Shown: positions 34,669 through 43,638 of the stretch, in pieces | How the letters are laid out: the number at the start of each line of letters is the position of its first letter | Position numbering within the stretch: the stretch's first letter is position 1 | DNA from: Longilinea sp035560795 | Lineage (GTDB): Bacteria; Chloroflexota; Anaerolineae; Anaerolineales; Anaerolineaceae | Direction of reading: 5' to 3' | DNA length: 64,000 nt | Assembly: GCA_035560795.1 (NCBI GenBank) | Contig: DATMYV010000020.1 | Coordinates: forward strand, 53,883 to 117,882 | Notes under the pieces: generated by a model | Seen by the model: the letters and a program-made list of their open reading frames with translations, nothing else | Databases searched by the model: none | Told to the model about the DNA's origin: nothing | Position numbers and translations under genes: made by a program

Positions 34669-36013
34669 TTTCCGCGCTCTACCGTCTGTTGATCAACTTC
34701 TTCAATCCGAGCTCATTCCAACCTGGATTGACCGGTTTGGCCGCCCGCTGGTGGTTGATGCGCTGCGTGAAGCACTGGCTCTTGCGCGCGCGGGCATCCA
34801 GACTGGACAGCCTCTGCCATCCAATGAAATCCTGTTAGAGAACGCGCGCCATCTGCTCGAGACCTGGTTAACACCGAGCTTGCGTCCGGTGATAAATGCC
34901 AGTGGCGTGGTACTGCACACCAACCTGGGACGGGCGCCGCTCAGCCGTGCCTCTCTGGATGCTATTCAACAAACCGCCTCAACTTATAGCACTTTGGAAT
35001 ATGATCTCGCGCATGGTTCGCGCGGCTCTCGCAATATCCACGCTGAAGCATTACTCAAACGCCTGACCGGCGCAGACGCGGCTCTGGTGGTGAATAACAA
35101 TGCCGCGGCGGTTTTGCTTGCTTTGACCGCGCTCGCAAAACGGAAACGCGTAATCATTTCGCGTACTCAACTGGTTGAAATTGGCGGCGGTTTTCGCATA
35201 CCGGATGTAATGGCGCAATCCGGCGCACAGCTTGTCGAAGTCGGTACCACCAACCGGGTTCACTTGAGTGATTACGAAACAGCCCTTGAAACGCCCGCCG
35301 CCTTCATTTTGCATGCGCATACCTCCAATTTCCGCATTATCGGCTTTACCTCAGAACCCGCGCTGGCTGAGATCGGCAAACTCGCGCACCGGCAGGGACT
35401 ACTATTCATGGACGACCTCGGCTCGGGTGCTTTGCTGGATACGGCCCGCTACGGCCTGGCGCATGAACCGACTGTCCAGGAATCGCTGGTTGCTGGCGCC
35501 GACCTGGTTTGTTTCTCGGGTGACAAATTGCTCGGCGGTCCCCAGGCTGGCATCCTGGTTGGCAAAGCCGAATTGATTGCCAAAATCAAAAAACATCCTC
35601 TGTCGCGTGCCGTCCGTGCCGACAAACTTTGTCTGGCTGCCCTTACTGCCACTCTGCAACATTATCTCAAGGGCGAGGCTGAACAGCAAATTCCCATCTG
35701 GCGCTTCATGGCGCAAACACAACCACAACTGGAAGCACGGGCGACCAGGTGGGCGAGCCAACTGGGACAGGGCGAGGTAATTGCAGGCTTTTCCACCATT
35801 GGCGGCGGCAGCCTGCCGGAAGAAAGCATGCCTACCTCATTATTGGCATTAAAAGTCCGTCACCCCAATCATTTCCTTTCCCGTTTGCGCCAGGCTGACC
35901 CGCCCGTGATTGCTTACGTAGGAAATGACCTGGTACTGCTCGATCCGCGCACCGTCCTTCCTGAGCAGGAGAATGACCTTCTAAATGCGTTGCGCACCAT
36001 CATCCAGAAATAA
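34661..36013 (+). CDS. selA: L-seryl-tRNA(Sec) selenium transferase
   Basis: PLP enzyme that converts seryl-tRNA(Sec) to selenocysteinyl-tRNA(Sec) using selenophosphate. Motifs follow the family in order: LPSVDQLLQS at the N-terminus, RPVINASGVVLHTNLGRAPL near residue 85, and the PLP-lysine motif CFSGDKLLGGPQAGI near 288. Length (about 450) is normal. ATG at 34661 is preferred because the family begins a few residues before LPSVDQLL; ATG at 34655 is also in frame. No selB, selC or selD is visible in the window, so use of selenocysteine needs confirmation from the rest of the genome. Confidence 0.93.
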   Translation: MSDFRALPSVDQLLQSELIPTWIDRFGRPLVVDALREALALARAGIQTGQPLPSNEILLENARHLLETWLTPSLRPVINASGVVLHTNLGRAPLSRASLDAIQQTASTYSTLEYDLAHGSRGSRNIHAEALLKRLTGADAALVVNNNAAAVLLALTALAKRKRVIISRTQLVEIGGGFRIPDVMAQSGAQLVEVGTTNRVHLSDYETALETPAAFILHAHTSNFRIIGFTSEPALAEIGKLAHRQGLLFMDDLGSGALLDTARYGLAHEPTVQESLVAGADLVCFSGDKLLGGPQAGILVGKAELIAKIKKHPLSRAVRADKLCLAALTATLQHYLKGEAEQQIPIWRFMAQTQPQLEARATRWASQLGQGEVIAGFSTIGGGSLPEESMPTSLLALKVRHPNHFLSRLRQADPPVIAYVGNDLVLLDPRTVLPEQENDLLNALRTIIQK

Positions 36014-36035
36014 TGGCCTGAAATGCCCTTGCGGA

Positions 36036-36063
36036 TTGCCGAGCACTTGGATTACACTAAAAT
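36036..36063 (+). promoter_or_regulatory. Promoter of the M24 peptidase gene
   Basis: TTGCCG (36036-36041), 16-base spacer, TAAAAT (36058-36063). It lies in the 94-base gap between selA and the peptidase start. Confidence 0.5.
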
Positions 36064-36107
36064 CGAAAATCGGTTCATTACTACCTCACTTGGAAAGGGC
36101 TTCTTCC

Positions 36108-37337
36108 ATGAAAAACGAACTGGATGCTTTGATGCAGGCCAACAATATCGATGTTCTGCTCGTTACGGGTGCAGCCTCGCATAACCCCGCCATGGTTTAT
36201 CAGACCGGCATCGTGCACGTCTCGGCAGCTGATCTGATCAAGAAACGCGGAGAACCGGCTGTTTTGTTTTGCAACCCGATGGAACGTGAAGAAGCCGCCA
36301 GAACGGGTCTGGTGACGCGTTCTTATAATGATTATCCATTGATGGAATTACTCAGGGAAGCCAAAGGCGACCGTATTCAGGCAGCTGCGATCCGCTACCG
36401 ACGCATGTTCAGCGATCTGGGCATCAGTTCCGGACGCGTAGCACTATACGGTGTCCAGGATATCGGTTTTCCCTTCATGGTCATGAAAGCGGTGGAGCAG
36501 ATGGTGCCCGGCATTGCCTTTGTTGGCTATGCTCAAGATCCGATCATGATGCAGGCCATGCAGACCAAGGACGAGGTTGAAGTTGAACGCATCCGTCACA
36601 TGGGTAAAGTGACAACGGATGTGGTCGGGCGCGTGGCCGATTTTCTTACCTCGCAGCGCGCAAAGGACGGAGTTTTAGTCGGCAGCGACGGCCAACCGGT
36701 AACCATCGCGGACGTAAAATCGCGCATCGACCTCTGGCTGGCTGAAGGCGGGGCTGAGAATCCGGAAGGCTGCATTTTTGCCATCGGCCGCGATGCTGGC
36801 ATACCCCATTCAACCGGCACCCCCACCGATTGGTTGCGTCTTGGTCAAACAATTGTCTTCGATATTTATCCCTGCGAAGCCGGCGGCGGTTATTTCTACG
36901 ATTTCACGCGCACCTGGTGTCTGGGTTACGCCCCCGATGACGCCCAAAAACTCTTCGACCAGGTGCTGTCGGTGTACAACACGCTCAGAGATGAATTTAC
37001 AATTGGGCACCTTTTAACCGAATATCAGACTCGTACTTGCGAACTTTTCGAAGCAATGGGGCACGCGACGGTCAAAAACCAGCCTGATGTTGAAGAAGGC
37101 TATGTCCATTCACTCAGCCACGGCGTTGGCTTGCGCGTGCATGAAAAACCATTCAGCGGATACGGCTCAACGGATTTATTGGTTCCGGGATCTATTTTTA
37201 CTTCTGAACCTGGCCTTTACTATCCCAGCCGCGGCATGGGCGTGCGGATTGAAGATACCTACTATGCCCGTCCAGATGGAACCTTTGAAATCCTGGCTGA
37301 GTTCCCCAAGGAACTGGTTCTCCCTGTACGGCAATAA
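36108..37337 (+). CDS. M24 family metallopeptidase (Xaa-Pro dipeptidase/aminopeptidase-like)
   Basis: A 409-residue cytoplasmic pita-bread-fold peptidase expected to cut Xaa-Pro bonds. The dinuclear-metal ligands are visible: Asp in FDIYP near residue 250, Asp in YFYDFTRTW near 264, His in SLSHGVGLRVHE near 335, Glu in FTSEPGLYY near 366, and Glu in GVRIEDTYY near 380. The N-terminal creatinase-like domain carries ASHNPAMVYQTGI. ATG at 36108 has AAAGGG ten bases before it. It is followed by tsaD after 12 bases. Exact substrate is not fixed by sequence. Confidence 0.88.
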   Translation: MKNELDALMQANNIDVLLVTGAASHNPAMVYQTGIVHVSAADLIKKRGEPAVLFCNPMEREEAARTGLVTRSYNDYPLMELLREAKGDRIQAAAIRYRRMFSDLGISSGRVALYGVQDIGFPFMVMKAVEQMVPGIAFVGYAQDPIMMQAMQTKDEVEVERIRHMGKVTTDVVGRVADFLTSQRAKDGVLVGSDGQPVTIADVKSRIDLWLAEGGAENPEGCIFAIGRDAGIPHSTGTPTDWLRLGQTIVFDIYPCEAGGGYFYDFTRTWCLGYAPDDAQKLFDQVLSVYNTLRDEFTIGHLLTEYQTRTCELFEAMGHATVKNQPDVEEGYVHSLSHGVGLRVHEKPFSGYGSTDLLVPGSIFTSEPGLYYPSRGMGVRIEDTYYARPDGTFEILAEFPKELVLPVRQ

Positions 37338-37349
37338 GAAAGGTTATGT

Positions 37350-38393
37350 ATGACCCAGGTTAACGGTCCAGATTCCTCCCAGGCACGCATCCTCGCCATC
37401 GAAAGCTCGTGCGATGAAACAGCCGCAGCGGTTATTGAAAATGGCCGCGTACTTCTTTCCAATGTGGTCGCCACCCAGATCGATCTTCACATTAAGTACG
37501 GCGGCGTCTTTCCTGAGGTGGCTTCGCGCCAACATATCAAGACCATTTACGCTGTTATCGATCAGGCGCTTCAGCAAGCTCACCTGGGACTTTCGGACCT
37601 GGATGCCGTTGCTGTCACCCGCGGACCAGGACTGGCCGGTTCATTGGTGGTAGGGATGAACGCTGCCAAAGGGCTGGTGTTGGGCCGAAACATGCCCATC
37701 ATTGGCGTAAACCACCTGGAGGGGCACATTTATTCCGCCTGGGTTTACCGTGCCGGTGAACCCGCCACGCCTGAACCCAAATTTCCCCTTATGGCCCTGC
37801 TGGTTTCGGGCGGCCATACTGAATTAAACTTAATGACCGACCATGTGACCTACAAACACCTGGGCGGAACGCTGGATGACGCTGCCGGCGAGGCTTTTGA
37901 CAAAGTTGCCCGTCTTCTGGGATTATCCTATCCAGGCGGACCTTCCATCGAGAAAGCCGCAGCAGGGGGCGATCCAAAAGCGTTTACCTTCCCGCGCGCC
38001 CGCCTGGAAGGCACGTGGAACTTCTCCTTCAGCGGCATTAAAACCGCGGTATTGCGAATGGTACGCCAGTTCGAAGAACACCACGATCCGCTGCCGGTGT
38101 CCGATTTGGCTGCCAGTTTCCAGGCAGCCGTGGTGGACGTGCTGGTGAGCAAGACTATTCATGCAGCCAGGGCTTTTAAAGCCAGCGAAATCCTCGTGGC
38201 AGGCGGCGTTTCGGCCAACCGGGCATTGCGAGAAGCATTTCTGGCTCAAAATGAATTTCCAGTGAACATTCCCGCACTTTACCTGTGCACAGACAATGCT
38301 GCCATGATTGGCGCAGCCGGATACTTCCGCTACCTTCGTGGGCAGCGCGACCCATTGGATCTTGATATTCTGCCGACCTGGCCGCTTTCTTGA
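37350..38393 (+). CDS. tsaD: tRNA N6-threonylcarbamoyladenosine synthase, catalytic subunit TsaD
   Basis: Transfers threonylcarbamoyl to A37 of tRNAs reading ANN codons, with TsaB, TsaC and TsaE. The ASKHA-fold protein has ILAIESSCDETAAAVI at the start, VTRGPGLAGSLVVGM near residue 90, the metal-binding HLEGHIYSAW (HxxxH), LLVSGGHTEL, and FSFSGIKTAV, then GGVSANRALR near the end. The 347 residues are the normal length. It lies 12 bases after the M24 gene, so they are co-transcribed. Confidence 0.97.
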   Translation: MTQVNGPDSSQARILAIESSCDETAAAVIENGRVLLSNVVATQIDLHIKYGGVFPEVASRQHIKTIYAVIDQALQQAHLGLSDLDAVAVTRGPGLAGSLVVGMNAAKGLVLGRNMPIIGVNHLEGHIYSAWVYRAGEPATPEPKFPLMALLVSGGHTELNLMTDHVTYKHLGGTLDDAAGEAFDKVARLLGLSYPGGPSIEKAAAGGDPKAFTFPRARLEGTWNFSFSGIKTAVLRMVRQFEEHHDPLPVSDLAASFQAAVVDVLVSKTIHAARAFKASEILVAGGVSANRALREAFLAQNEFPVNIPALYLCTDNAAMIGAAGYFRYLRGQRDPLDLDILPTWPLS

Positions 38394-38441
38394 CCCGTCT
38401 TCTTGCTTTCTTGTTACTTTTTCCGGGTCTGAGCATCTAAG

Positions 38442-39041
38442 ATGACAGAACCTGAAAAACTGCCCATATCTGTTGATGCTCTCAAACGCGGCGACCGAAC
38501 CGAGTTTGCCCGATTGGTAGACGAATACTCATTACACATCTACCGCCTGGCCTTGCGCATGCTTGGAAACCCACAGGATGCAGAAGACGTGTTGCAGGAT
38601 ACCTTTCTCAATGCACTGCGTGCTTTGCCAAAGTTTGAAGGCCGGTCCAGCCTTTCCACCTGGCTCTACCGTATTGCCGTCAACGAAGCCCTGATTGTGA
38701 TCCGCAAACGCAAACCTCAGGTTTCACTCACAGCGGAGAACGAGGATGGCGATGAGGGTGAAAATGGGGATGAGATGCAAATTGTGGATTGGGGCCACCT
38801 GCCCGAATCCGATCTGCTCTCAAATGAGGCCAAACAACACGTCAACCAGGCGATTCAACAGCTGCCTGAAACCCTTAGGGTAGTTTTTCTACTGCGCGAT
38901 GTCGAAGGGCTTTCGATTGAAGAGACGGCCACAACTCTAAATATCTCTCAAGCAGCCGTCAAGACACGCCTGTTGCGCGCCCGCCTACGTCTGCGCGAAG
39001 ACCTTTCAAATTATTACCATGAACGGATTCAGGCAAAATGA
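38442..39041 (+). CDS. ECF-type RNA polymerase sigma factor
   Basis: A 199-residue group IV sigma factor. Region 2 is at about 25-90 (MLGNPQDAEDVLQDTFLNAL, the polymerase- and -10-contacting helix) and region 4 about 140-190 (LPETLRVVFLLRDVEGLS then ISQAAVKTRLLRAR). A Glu-rich linker separates them. The cognate anti-sigma gene overlaps its stop by four bases (ATGA), the classic arrangement for sequestration control. Regulon and signal are unknown; the thiol-redox genes just downstream are possible targets. Confidence 0.93.
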   Translation: MTEPEKLPISVDALKRGDRTEFARLVDEYSLHIYRLALRMLGNPQDAEDVLQDTFLNALRALPKFEGRSSLSTWLYRIAVNEALIVIRKRKPQVSLTAENEDGDEGENGDEMQIVDWGHLPESDLLSNEAKQHVNQAIQQLPETLRVVFLLRDVEGLSIEETATTLNISQAAVKTRLLRARLRLREDLSNYYHERIQAK

Positions 39042-39301
39042 CCATTAAATCCGATCCGCATAAATGCAGTCAATTGATCTCAACGATATCCGAGTACGTC
39101 GAAGGAACGCTCAGTCCGCAGCTTTGTGCCGACCTCGAAAAACACCTTTGTGACTGTGAAAATTGCACCATCGTCGTCGATACCCTGCGCAAGACAATCG
39201 ATTTGGTACAAACCTGCACGGAAGATGATTGTCTGCCGAACGATGTGCGCAAGCGGCTATATCAACGGCTGAACCTTGATGATTATATTTTCAATCCCTG
39301 A
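39038..39301 (+). CDS. Zinc-binding anti-sigma factor (soluble ZAS type)
   Basis: An 87-residue protein with the zinc anti-sigma motif H36-x3-C40-x2-C43 (HLCDCENC) preceded by another Cys at 30. It has no membrane helix, so it is a cytoplasmic sensor as in RsrA/ChrR-type systems, where oxidation or metal exchange at the Cys/His site releases the sigma factor. Translational coupling to the sigma gene suggests equal dosage. Redox sensing is inferred from the motif and from the oxidoreductase and OsmC genes downstream. Confidence 0.85.
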   Translation: MTIKSDPHKCSQLISTISEYVEGTLSPQLCADLEKHLCDCENCTIVVDTLRKTIDLVQTCTEDDCLPNDVRKRLYQRLNLDDYIFNP

Positions 39302-39387
39302 TACTTATCATCATTAATTGCATCCAAAGGGTTAATAAAAGATCACGGGAGCGTCTCTTTGGAAACCAACTGAAAATCCCAAACTGC

Positions 39388-39417
39388 AAAACTCCAGAAG
39401 AACATACTGGAGTTTTT
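39388..39417 (+). terminator. Rho-independent terminator after the sigma/anti-sigma pair
   Basis: AAAACTCCAG, nine-base loop, CTGGAGTTTTT: a perfect 10-base stem ending in a T-run, 86 bases after the anti-sigma stop. Confidence 0.8.
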
Positions 39418-39478
39418 GGTAAGAAGAATAAAAATATCCGGTATTTGAACCCTGCGTGGGCTGACCAGAAGGAAAAAA

Positions 39479-40141
39479 ATGGAAAAATTACTTAATGTCG
39501 AAATCGAAAATCAACTGAAAGATTTATTCACGGATCTGCAATACCCGGTGAGCGTTATGCTCTTTACCAGCAAGGATTATTGCGATTATTGCGATCAAAC
39601 CCGGCAACTGGCCGAAGAGGTCACTGCATTGAATGACAGGTTGGAATTGCAGGTCCTCGATATTGATGAGAACGATGAACTCGCCAGAAAATATGCCATC
39701 GACAAGACGCCTGCATTAACGCTGCTCGCCAGGGATGGCGATAATCTCATCGATTATGGCATCCGTTTTTTTGGCATCCCATCCGGACATGAATTTACCT
39801 CACTGATCCACGATCTGATCCTGGTTTCGAAAAGGGAATCCGGTTTGAGTCCAAAAACGCGCAGCTTCCTGGCCGGTTTGAGTAAACCGGTCCATTTGCA
39901 GGTATTTGTGACGCCAACCTGTCCCTATTGCCCCAGCGCGGTCGTTCTGGCTCACCGCATGGCACTGGAAAGCCCAATGATAAAGGCAGATATGGTGGAA
40001 GCGATGGAATTTCCCGAGTTGTCGGAACGGTTCGGGGTGAGCGGCGTACCGCACACAATCATTAATGATGGCGCAGGCGAATTGGTGGGGGCAAATCCAG
40101 AAGAAGCACTCATTGCCGAGATCGAGCTTGCGTTAAAATAA
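39479..40141 (+). CDS. Protein disulfide oxidoreductase with two thioredoxin folds
   Basis: A 220-residue cytoplasmic protein made of two thioredoxin/glutaredoxin units, like the Pdo proteins of thermophiles and AhpF N-terminal domains. The first unit has Cys35-Asp-Tyr-Cys38 (SKDYCDYCDQ); the second has Cys148-Pro-Tyr-Cys151 (TPTCPYCPSA) followed by the cis-Pro region SGVPHTII. Both pairs look active. It has no signal peptide. AGAAGGAAAA precedes the start. It sits between the ECF unit and an OsmC gene, forming a thiol/peroxide-stress neighbourhood. Confidence 0.88.
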   Translation: MEKLLNVEIENQLKDLFTDLQYPVSVMLFTSKDYCDYCDQTRQLAEEVTALNDRLELQVLDIDENDELARKYAIDKTPALTLLARDGDNLIDYGIRFFGIPSGHEFTSLIHDLILVSKRESGLSPKTRSFLAGLSKPVHLQVFVTPTCPYCPSAVVLAHRMALESPMIKADMVEAMEFPELSERFGVSGVPHTIINDGAGELVGANPEEALIAEIELALK

Positions 40142-40169
40142 CCATATACACTGATTCATGGAGGCTGGC

Positions 40170-40598
40170 ATGGGCGACGCTAAAGTAATCTGGAAGAGCA
40201 ATTTACAATTCGAAGGCAGCACTAAAAGCGGTTTCAACATTCCCCTGGACACCAGCCTGGCTGAAGGCGGCGGTAGCGGGTTTAGCCCGATGGAATTGTT
40301 GCTGGTCGGGCTGGCTGGCTGTACAGGGATGGATGTTATTTCGATTCTCAAGAAAAAACAGCAGGATGTGACGAGATTTGAAGTGGCCGTGCATGGAGAC
40401 CGGGCCGCCGACCACCCACATATCTATACGCATATTACTGTGGAGTACAACCTGACTGGACGGAATATCAGCCCGGCTGCCGTGGACCGCGCCATTGAAC
40501 TCTCTGAAACCAAATATTGCTCAGTGCATGCCATGCTTTCCAGGGCAGCAGTGATTGACCACCTAGTAACTATAAAAGAACCGCTGGAAGCGAATTAA
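40170..40598 (+). CDS. OsmC/Ohr family protein (YhfA-like)
   Basis: A 142-residue protein of the OsmC superfamily, thiol-dependent peroxidases that reduce organic hydroperoxides. Catalytic cysteines are Cys51 in GLAGCTGMDV and Cys117 in KYCSVHAML. ATG at 40170 is chosen since GGAGG is five bases upstream; an earlier ATG at 40158 would place that site inside the gene. It lies 28 bases after the disulfide oxidoreductase gene in the same direction, which may act as its reductant. A terminator follows. Confidence 0.9.
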   Translation: MGDAKVIWKSNLQFEGSTKSGFNIPLDTSLAEGGGSGFSPMELLLVGLAGCTGMDVISILKKKQQDVTRFEVAVHGDRAADHPHIYTHITVEYNLTGRNISPAAVDRAIELSETKYCSVHAMLSRAAVIDHLVTIKEPLEAN

Positions 40599-40627
40599 GA
40601 TTAATTGAATAAAACATAGATGCGAAT

Positions 40628-40656
40628 AAAGGACAGGCCTTTTTGCCTGTCCTTTT
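40628..40656. terminator. Bidirectional terminator between OsmC and MFS genes
   Basis: AAAGGACAGGC, six-base loop, GCCTGTCCTTTT: an 11-base perfect stem with A and T tracts between convergent genes. Confidence 0.85.
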
Positions 40657-40678
40657 ATATTCCGCTTTTTTGTTCAAT

Positions 40679-42013
40679 TCAGGTGATATTTAGGGATTCA
40701 ACAGCCGCGTCGTGATCAGGGATCAAGAGTTCAACATTTCTAACCCGCCGCAGTAAATAACCAACTGTGCCAACCAATGCCATCAGAATGCCGCACACCG
40801 TAATCATCAGCGCCATTCCCGACCCTGCATGGTTGCCAAAGAATCCACCGAAGACAGCCATGAGCATACCACCATTTTGCATGCCTGGTTCAAAAATCTT
40901 ATCCGCCAAAGGGCCAACCACCAGCATCGAAATCGGGGCGGTGATTTGCGCAATCATCAACCGGACTGAGAAAACCCGTCCTTGAATTGCGGGAGGTACC
41001 TTGGTTTGCCAGATGACCTGATTTGATCCGTTCAGAATCGGGACTATGAAATTCTCCAGGAATGATGCCACCAGCCACAAAGTCAAGCCGCCTGCCAGGC
41101 CGAATAGAGCATATCCCAGCAGTCCGCACAAAATCCAGCCCAATAGCACTCCATGAATGCGCTTTTTTGGACCGCCCCACGCGGTTAGTAAAAGGCTGCC
41201 AGCCACGCCCCCAATTGCACCAGCCGATTGTACGGTACCAAGCGTGGCAGCGTTGTTACCCGTCCAGGCTAACACCATCGGATTGACAAGCGTACCGGCA
41301 ATGACCGCGATTAAATTTCCGGCAAAGAATACCAGTTGCAACCACAACAAGCTGGGGCGCTTGAAGATATACCGAAAGCCAAAACCGGCGTCTTCGAAAA
41401 GACTTGTCTGTTTTTCAAGAGGATCACGCACCGGTTGTGGTACCACGACCACCGCAAGTGTGCCAAGCGCGATGGCCAGCGTGACCAGATCAATCGTCAA
41501 AATTCCACCCAATCCTATCCTGCCAATGAACATGCCTGCCAGCACCGGCGCAAAGATGCCTGAACCCCACTGCGCCAGTGAAATCATCCCGCTCGCCCGG
41601 CCGTAATGCTTCTTTGGCATCATCAATGAAATTGCCGCCGAATAGGCCGGCCACTGGAAGGATTGGAAGATCCCGGCAAAAGCACCGGTCACAAACAGAT
41701 GCCACAACTGCAATTTGCCAAGTAAAAACAGGACCAAAATGACAACGGTCGTCACACCCGTGGCCAGATCGCTCAAGGCCATCACAACCTTGCGGTTCCA
41801 ACGATCCACCAATGCCCCCGCAATGGGGCTGAACAGGATCATTGGCGTGAAATTGAAGAATCCGACCAGCGCCAACGCTGTGGCTGTCCCTTGTGTTTCC
41901 CAGGCCCAGATGGTCAATGCAAAGGCGCTCATCGCCGATCCAATTAATGAAAAAACCTGACCAGCCCAGATTACGGTAAAGGCGCGCATCCCCTCGGGTC
42001 GTTGTGTCGGCAT
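40679..42013 (-). CDS. MFS transporter, multidrug/siderophore exporter-like (MFS_3)
   Basis: A 444-residue membrane protein with 12 hydrophobic helices. The start FTVIWAGQVFSLIGSAMSAFAL and the loop GALVDRWNRKVVMALSD between helices 2 and 3 match the MFS_3 / enterobactin-exporter-like group common in Bacillota and Chloroflexota. The conserved loop supports proton-coupled export; substrate is unknown. Its start is 41 bases after the stop of the LysM-M23 gene upstream, so it may share that transcript, and it ends at a strong terminator. Confidence 0.85.
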   Translation of the reverse strand: MPTQRPEGMRAFTVIWAGQVFSLIGSAMSAFALTIWAWETQGTATALALVGFFNFTPMILFSPIAGALVDRWNRKVVMALSDLATGVTTVVILVLFLLGKLQLWHLFVTGAFAGIFQSFQWPAYSAAISLMMPKKHYGRASGMISLAQWGSGIFAPVLAGMFIGRIGLGGILTIDLVTLAIALGTLAVVVVPQPVRDPLEKQTSLFEDAGFGFRYIFKRPSLLWLQLVFFAGNLIAVIAGTLVNPMVLAWTGNNAATLGTVQSAGAIGGVAGSLLLTAWGGPKKRIHGVLLGWILCGLLGYALFGLAGGLTLWLVASFLENFIVPILNGSNQVIWQTKVPPAIQGRVFSVRLMIAQITAPISMLVVGPLADKIFEPGMQNGGMLMAVFGGFFGNHAGSGMALMITVCGILMALVGTVGYLLRRVRNVELLIPDHDAAVESLNIT

Positions 42014-42054
42014 AATGAATCTCCGATGTAATCAGGCTGGAATTTGCAAACGAA

Positions 42055-43638
42055 TTATGGCGTCGTTGGATTGGAAAAAATATGGCTGTTGGCGTCAGAG
42101 CAAGTACAGGCGGTGACAATTTTGCCGTTGCGGATCATTTTACCTTGATATTCCACACTACCAGATTGTACCAACCAGCCCTCCAGGTTGAAGGCCAGGG
42201 CTCCACCGGCCGGAATCCATTCGCCATTATACCGCCGGGCGATGTGCACGTGGGTACCCGTGGCATTGCCGCCTTCACAGGACGGCAATCCAATTGGATC
42301 GCCTGCCTTTATTTTACGCCCCACCGGCGGCAGGCTGGCGTTAGCCAGGTGCAAATAGAAAATTGTCCAGCCGGTACGTTCATCGCCATCCCCATCCAGG
42401 TCCAGCACCACCAGTGCGTCGCCGGTGCGTACAACCACCCCATCGGCCACTGCTGTGGCTGGTTCGTCAGTGGGGATGCAACCGCTGGCTACATTTCCAG
42501 GGGCAAAGTCAACCGCCGCCAGGGGTTCGCCTTCACCCCAACCAGTATGCGGACCGCCGGTGTATGCCCAGGTCTGCCCCACCTGGAAAGGAAAACGGAA
42601 GTACGGCTGTTCCAGGCTTCCTGGAATCAATGCCTGAACATTCCTCCAAGGATCGCCAAAAAGGCTGCTATAGGTTTTCAGCAACCCCTCGCCGGAAATC
42701 GCCAGTGAATACCTCTCTGCCGTGGCCACCTGGCTGAAATAGAGCTGCAGTGCAGCCGTAGCAGCGTTTTGCCATGGGTCGACGCGTTCCAGCCGCCCGT
42801 TTTGCAATTCGAAATGGTCCAGTTTTCCCGTCCGCCAGCCATAATAACCATTATTCAATTCATTTGCCACCCAGTTCAATTGGCGCGCCAATCCCTGATG
42901 ATAGCCGTCAATATATCCCAGTGGATAAGTTGACACGTCGGACTGGATTTCTGCCTTGGTAAGCCCGCCTGCCTGATACTCGATCAGTGCCAACAACAAG
43001 CGCGGACTGAGGCTGTAGGTAGTGGCAATATAATCTATGATCTCGCCACCCTTGCGTTGCTCCCCGCCAACATATTCGCTGGCATTTTTTAACCAGCCTG
43101 GCTGCTCCTCGACATACGAAATCACATCGAACCCGATCTGAGCAGGGCCATTGACAAACAGCGAATCAGGCAGCACCTGGAAGGAACTGCCCCAGAATGG
43201 CTCGTAATAAATCGGGATTTTCATTGGCAGTCCGCCAGGCAGGGTGGTTACATGCTCAGGCAGGATGGAATTCGCCGCGCGGATTTCTTTTTCAGTAGTA
43301 TTGAAGCGGGCTGCCAGTGCCGGGAGGGTATCGCCCATCTGCGCAGTGTAATCCACCAATGTGCCCGGGCCGTAGGCCGGGCGGGTAGGCAATGCGGTCG
43401 GTTGCGGGAGTTCGGTGCTTGCCGGCGTGCTGGCAGTGTTGCTCGTCAGGTTGTTCTGGCTCGAGATCGGCGAACACGCGCTTATAACAAAAAGCAAGAA
43501 CACGATCGTTCGCGCAATCGTCCTGCTTCGATCCCTGATATTCTTTTTATTCCTTCTTAACAATAAATTTGCACTATTCAACCGGATGGCTGATGCGCGT
43601 TTCAAAAGAGCCATAGGGAGATGCGGTAACAATCTCAT
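42055..43638 (-). CDS. LysM-M23 lipoprotein, copy 3 of a tandem triplet
   Basis: Secreted wall-active lipoprotein. Visible in order: signal helix with lipobox ISAC, Pro/Thr linker, LysM (MGDTLPALAARFNTTEKEI), a helical middle region with SPRLLLALIEYQAG, and an M23-like domain with AAVDFAPGN, LDLDGDGDERTGW, FYLHLA and GTHVHIARRYNGEW. The DxDGDG stretch looks like a calcium loop. The start is uncertain: ATG at 43638 overlaps the upstream gene by 65 bases, ATG at 43614 is possible, and TTG at 43563, ten bases after that gene's stop, would give the most normal signal peptide. About 500 residues in any case. Confidence 0.85.
   Translation of the reverse strand: MRLLPHLPMALLKRASAIRLNSANLLLRRNKKNIRDRSRTIARTIVFLLFVISACSPISSQNNLTSNTASTPASTELPQPTALPTRPAYGPGTLVDYTAQMGDTLPALAARFNTTEKEIRAANSILPEHVTTLPGGLPMKIPIYYEPFWGSSFQVLPDSLFVNGPAQIGFDVISYVEEQPGWLKNASEYVGGEQRKGGEIIDYIATTYSLSPRLLLALIEYQAGGLTKAEIQSDVSTYPLGYIDGYHQGLARQLNWVANELNNGYYGWRTGKLDHFELQNGRLERVDPWQNAATAALQLYFSQVATAERYSLAISGEGLLKTYSSLFGDPWRNVQALIPGSLEQPYFRFPFQVGQTWAYTGGPHTGWGEGEPLAAVDFAPGNVASGCIPTDEPATAVADGVVVRTGDALVVLDLDGDGDERTGWTIFYLHLANASLPPVGRKIKAGDPIGLPSCEGGNATGTHVHIARRYNGEWIPAGGALAFNLEGWLVQSGSVEYQGKMIRNGKIVTACTCSDANSHIFSNPTTP

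Noticed and set aside
34661..36013. In-frame TGA selenocysteine codons in nearby genes
   Set aside because: I looked for frames continuing past a TGA next to redox motifs in the oxidoreductase, OsmC and DsrE genes and found none; cysteines are used.
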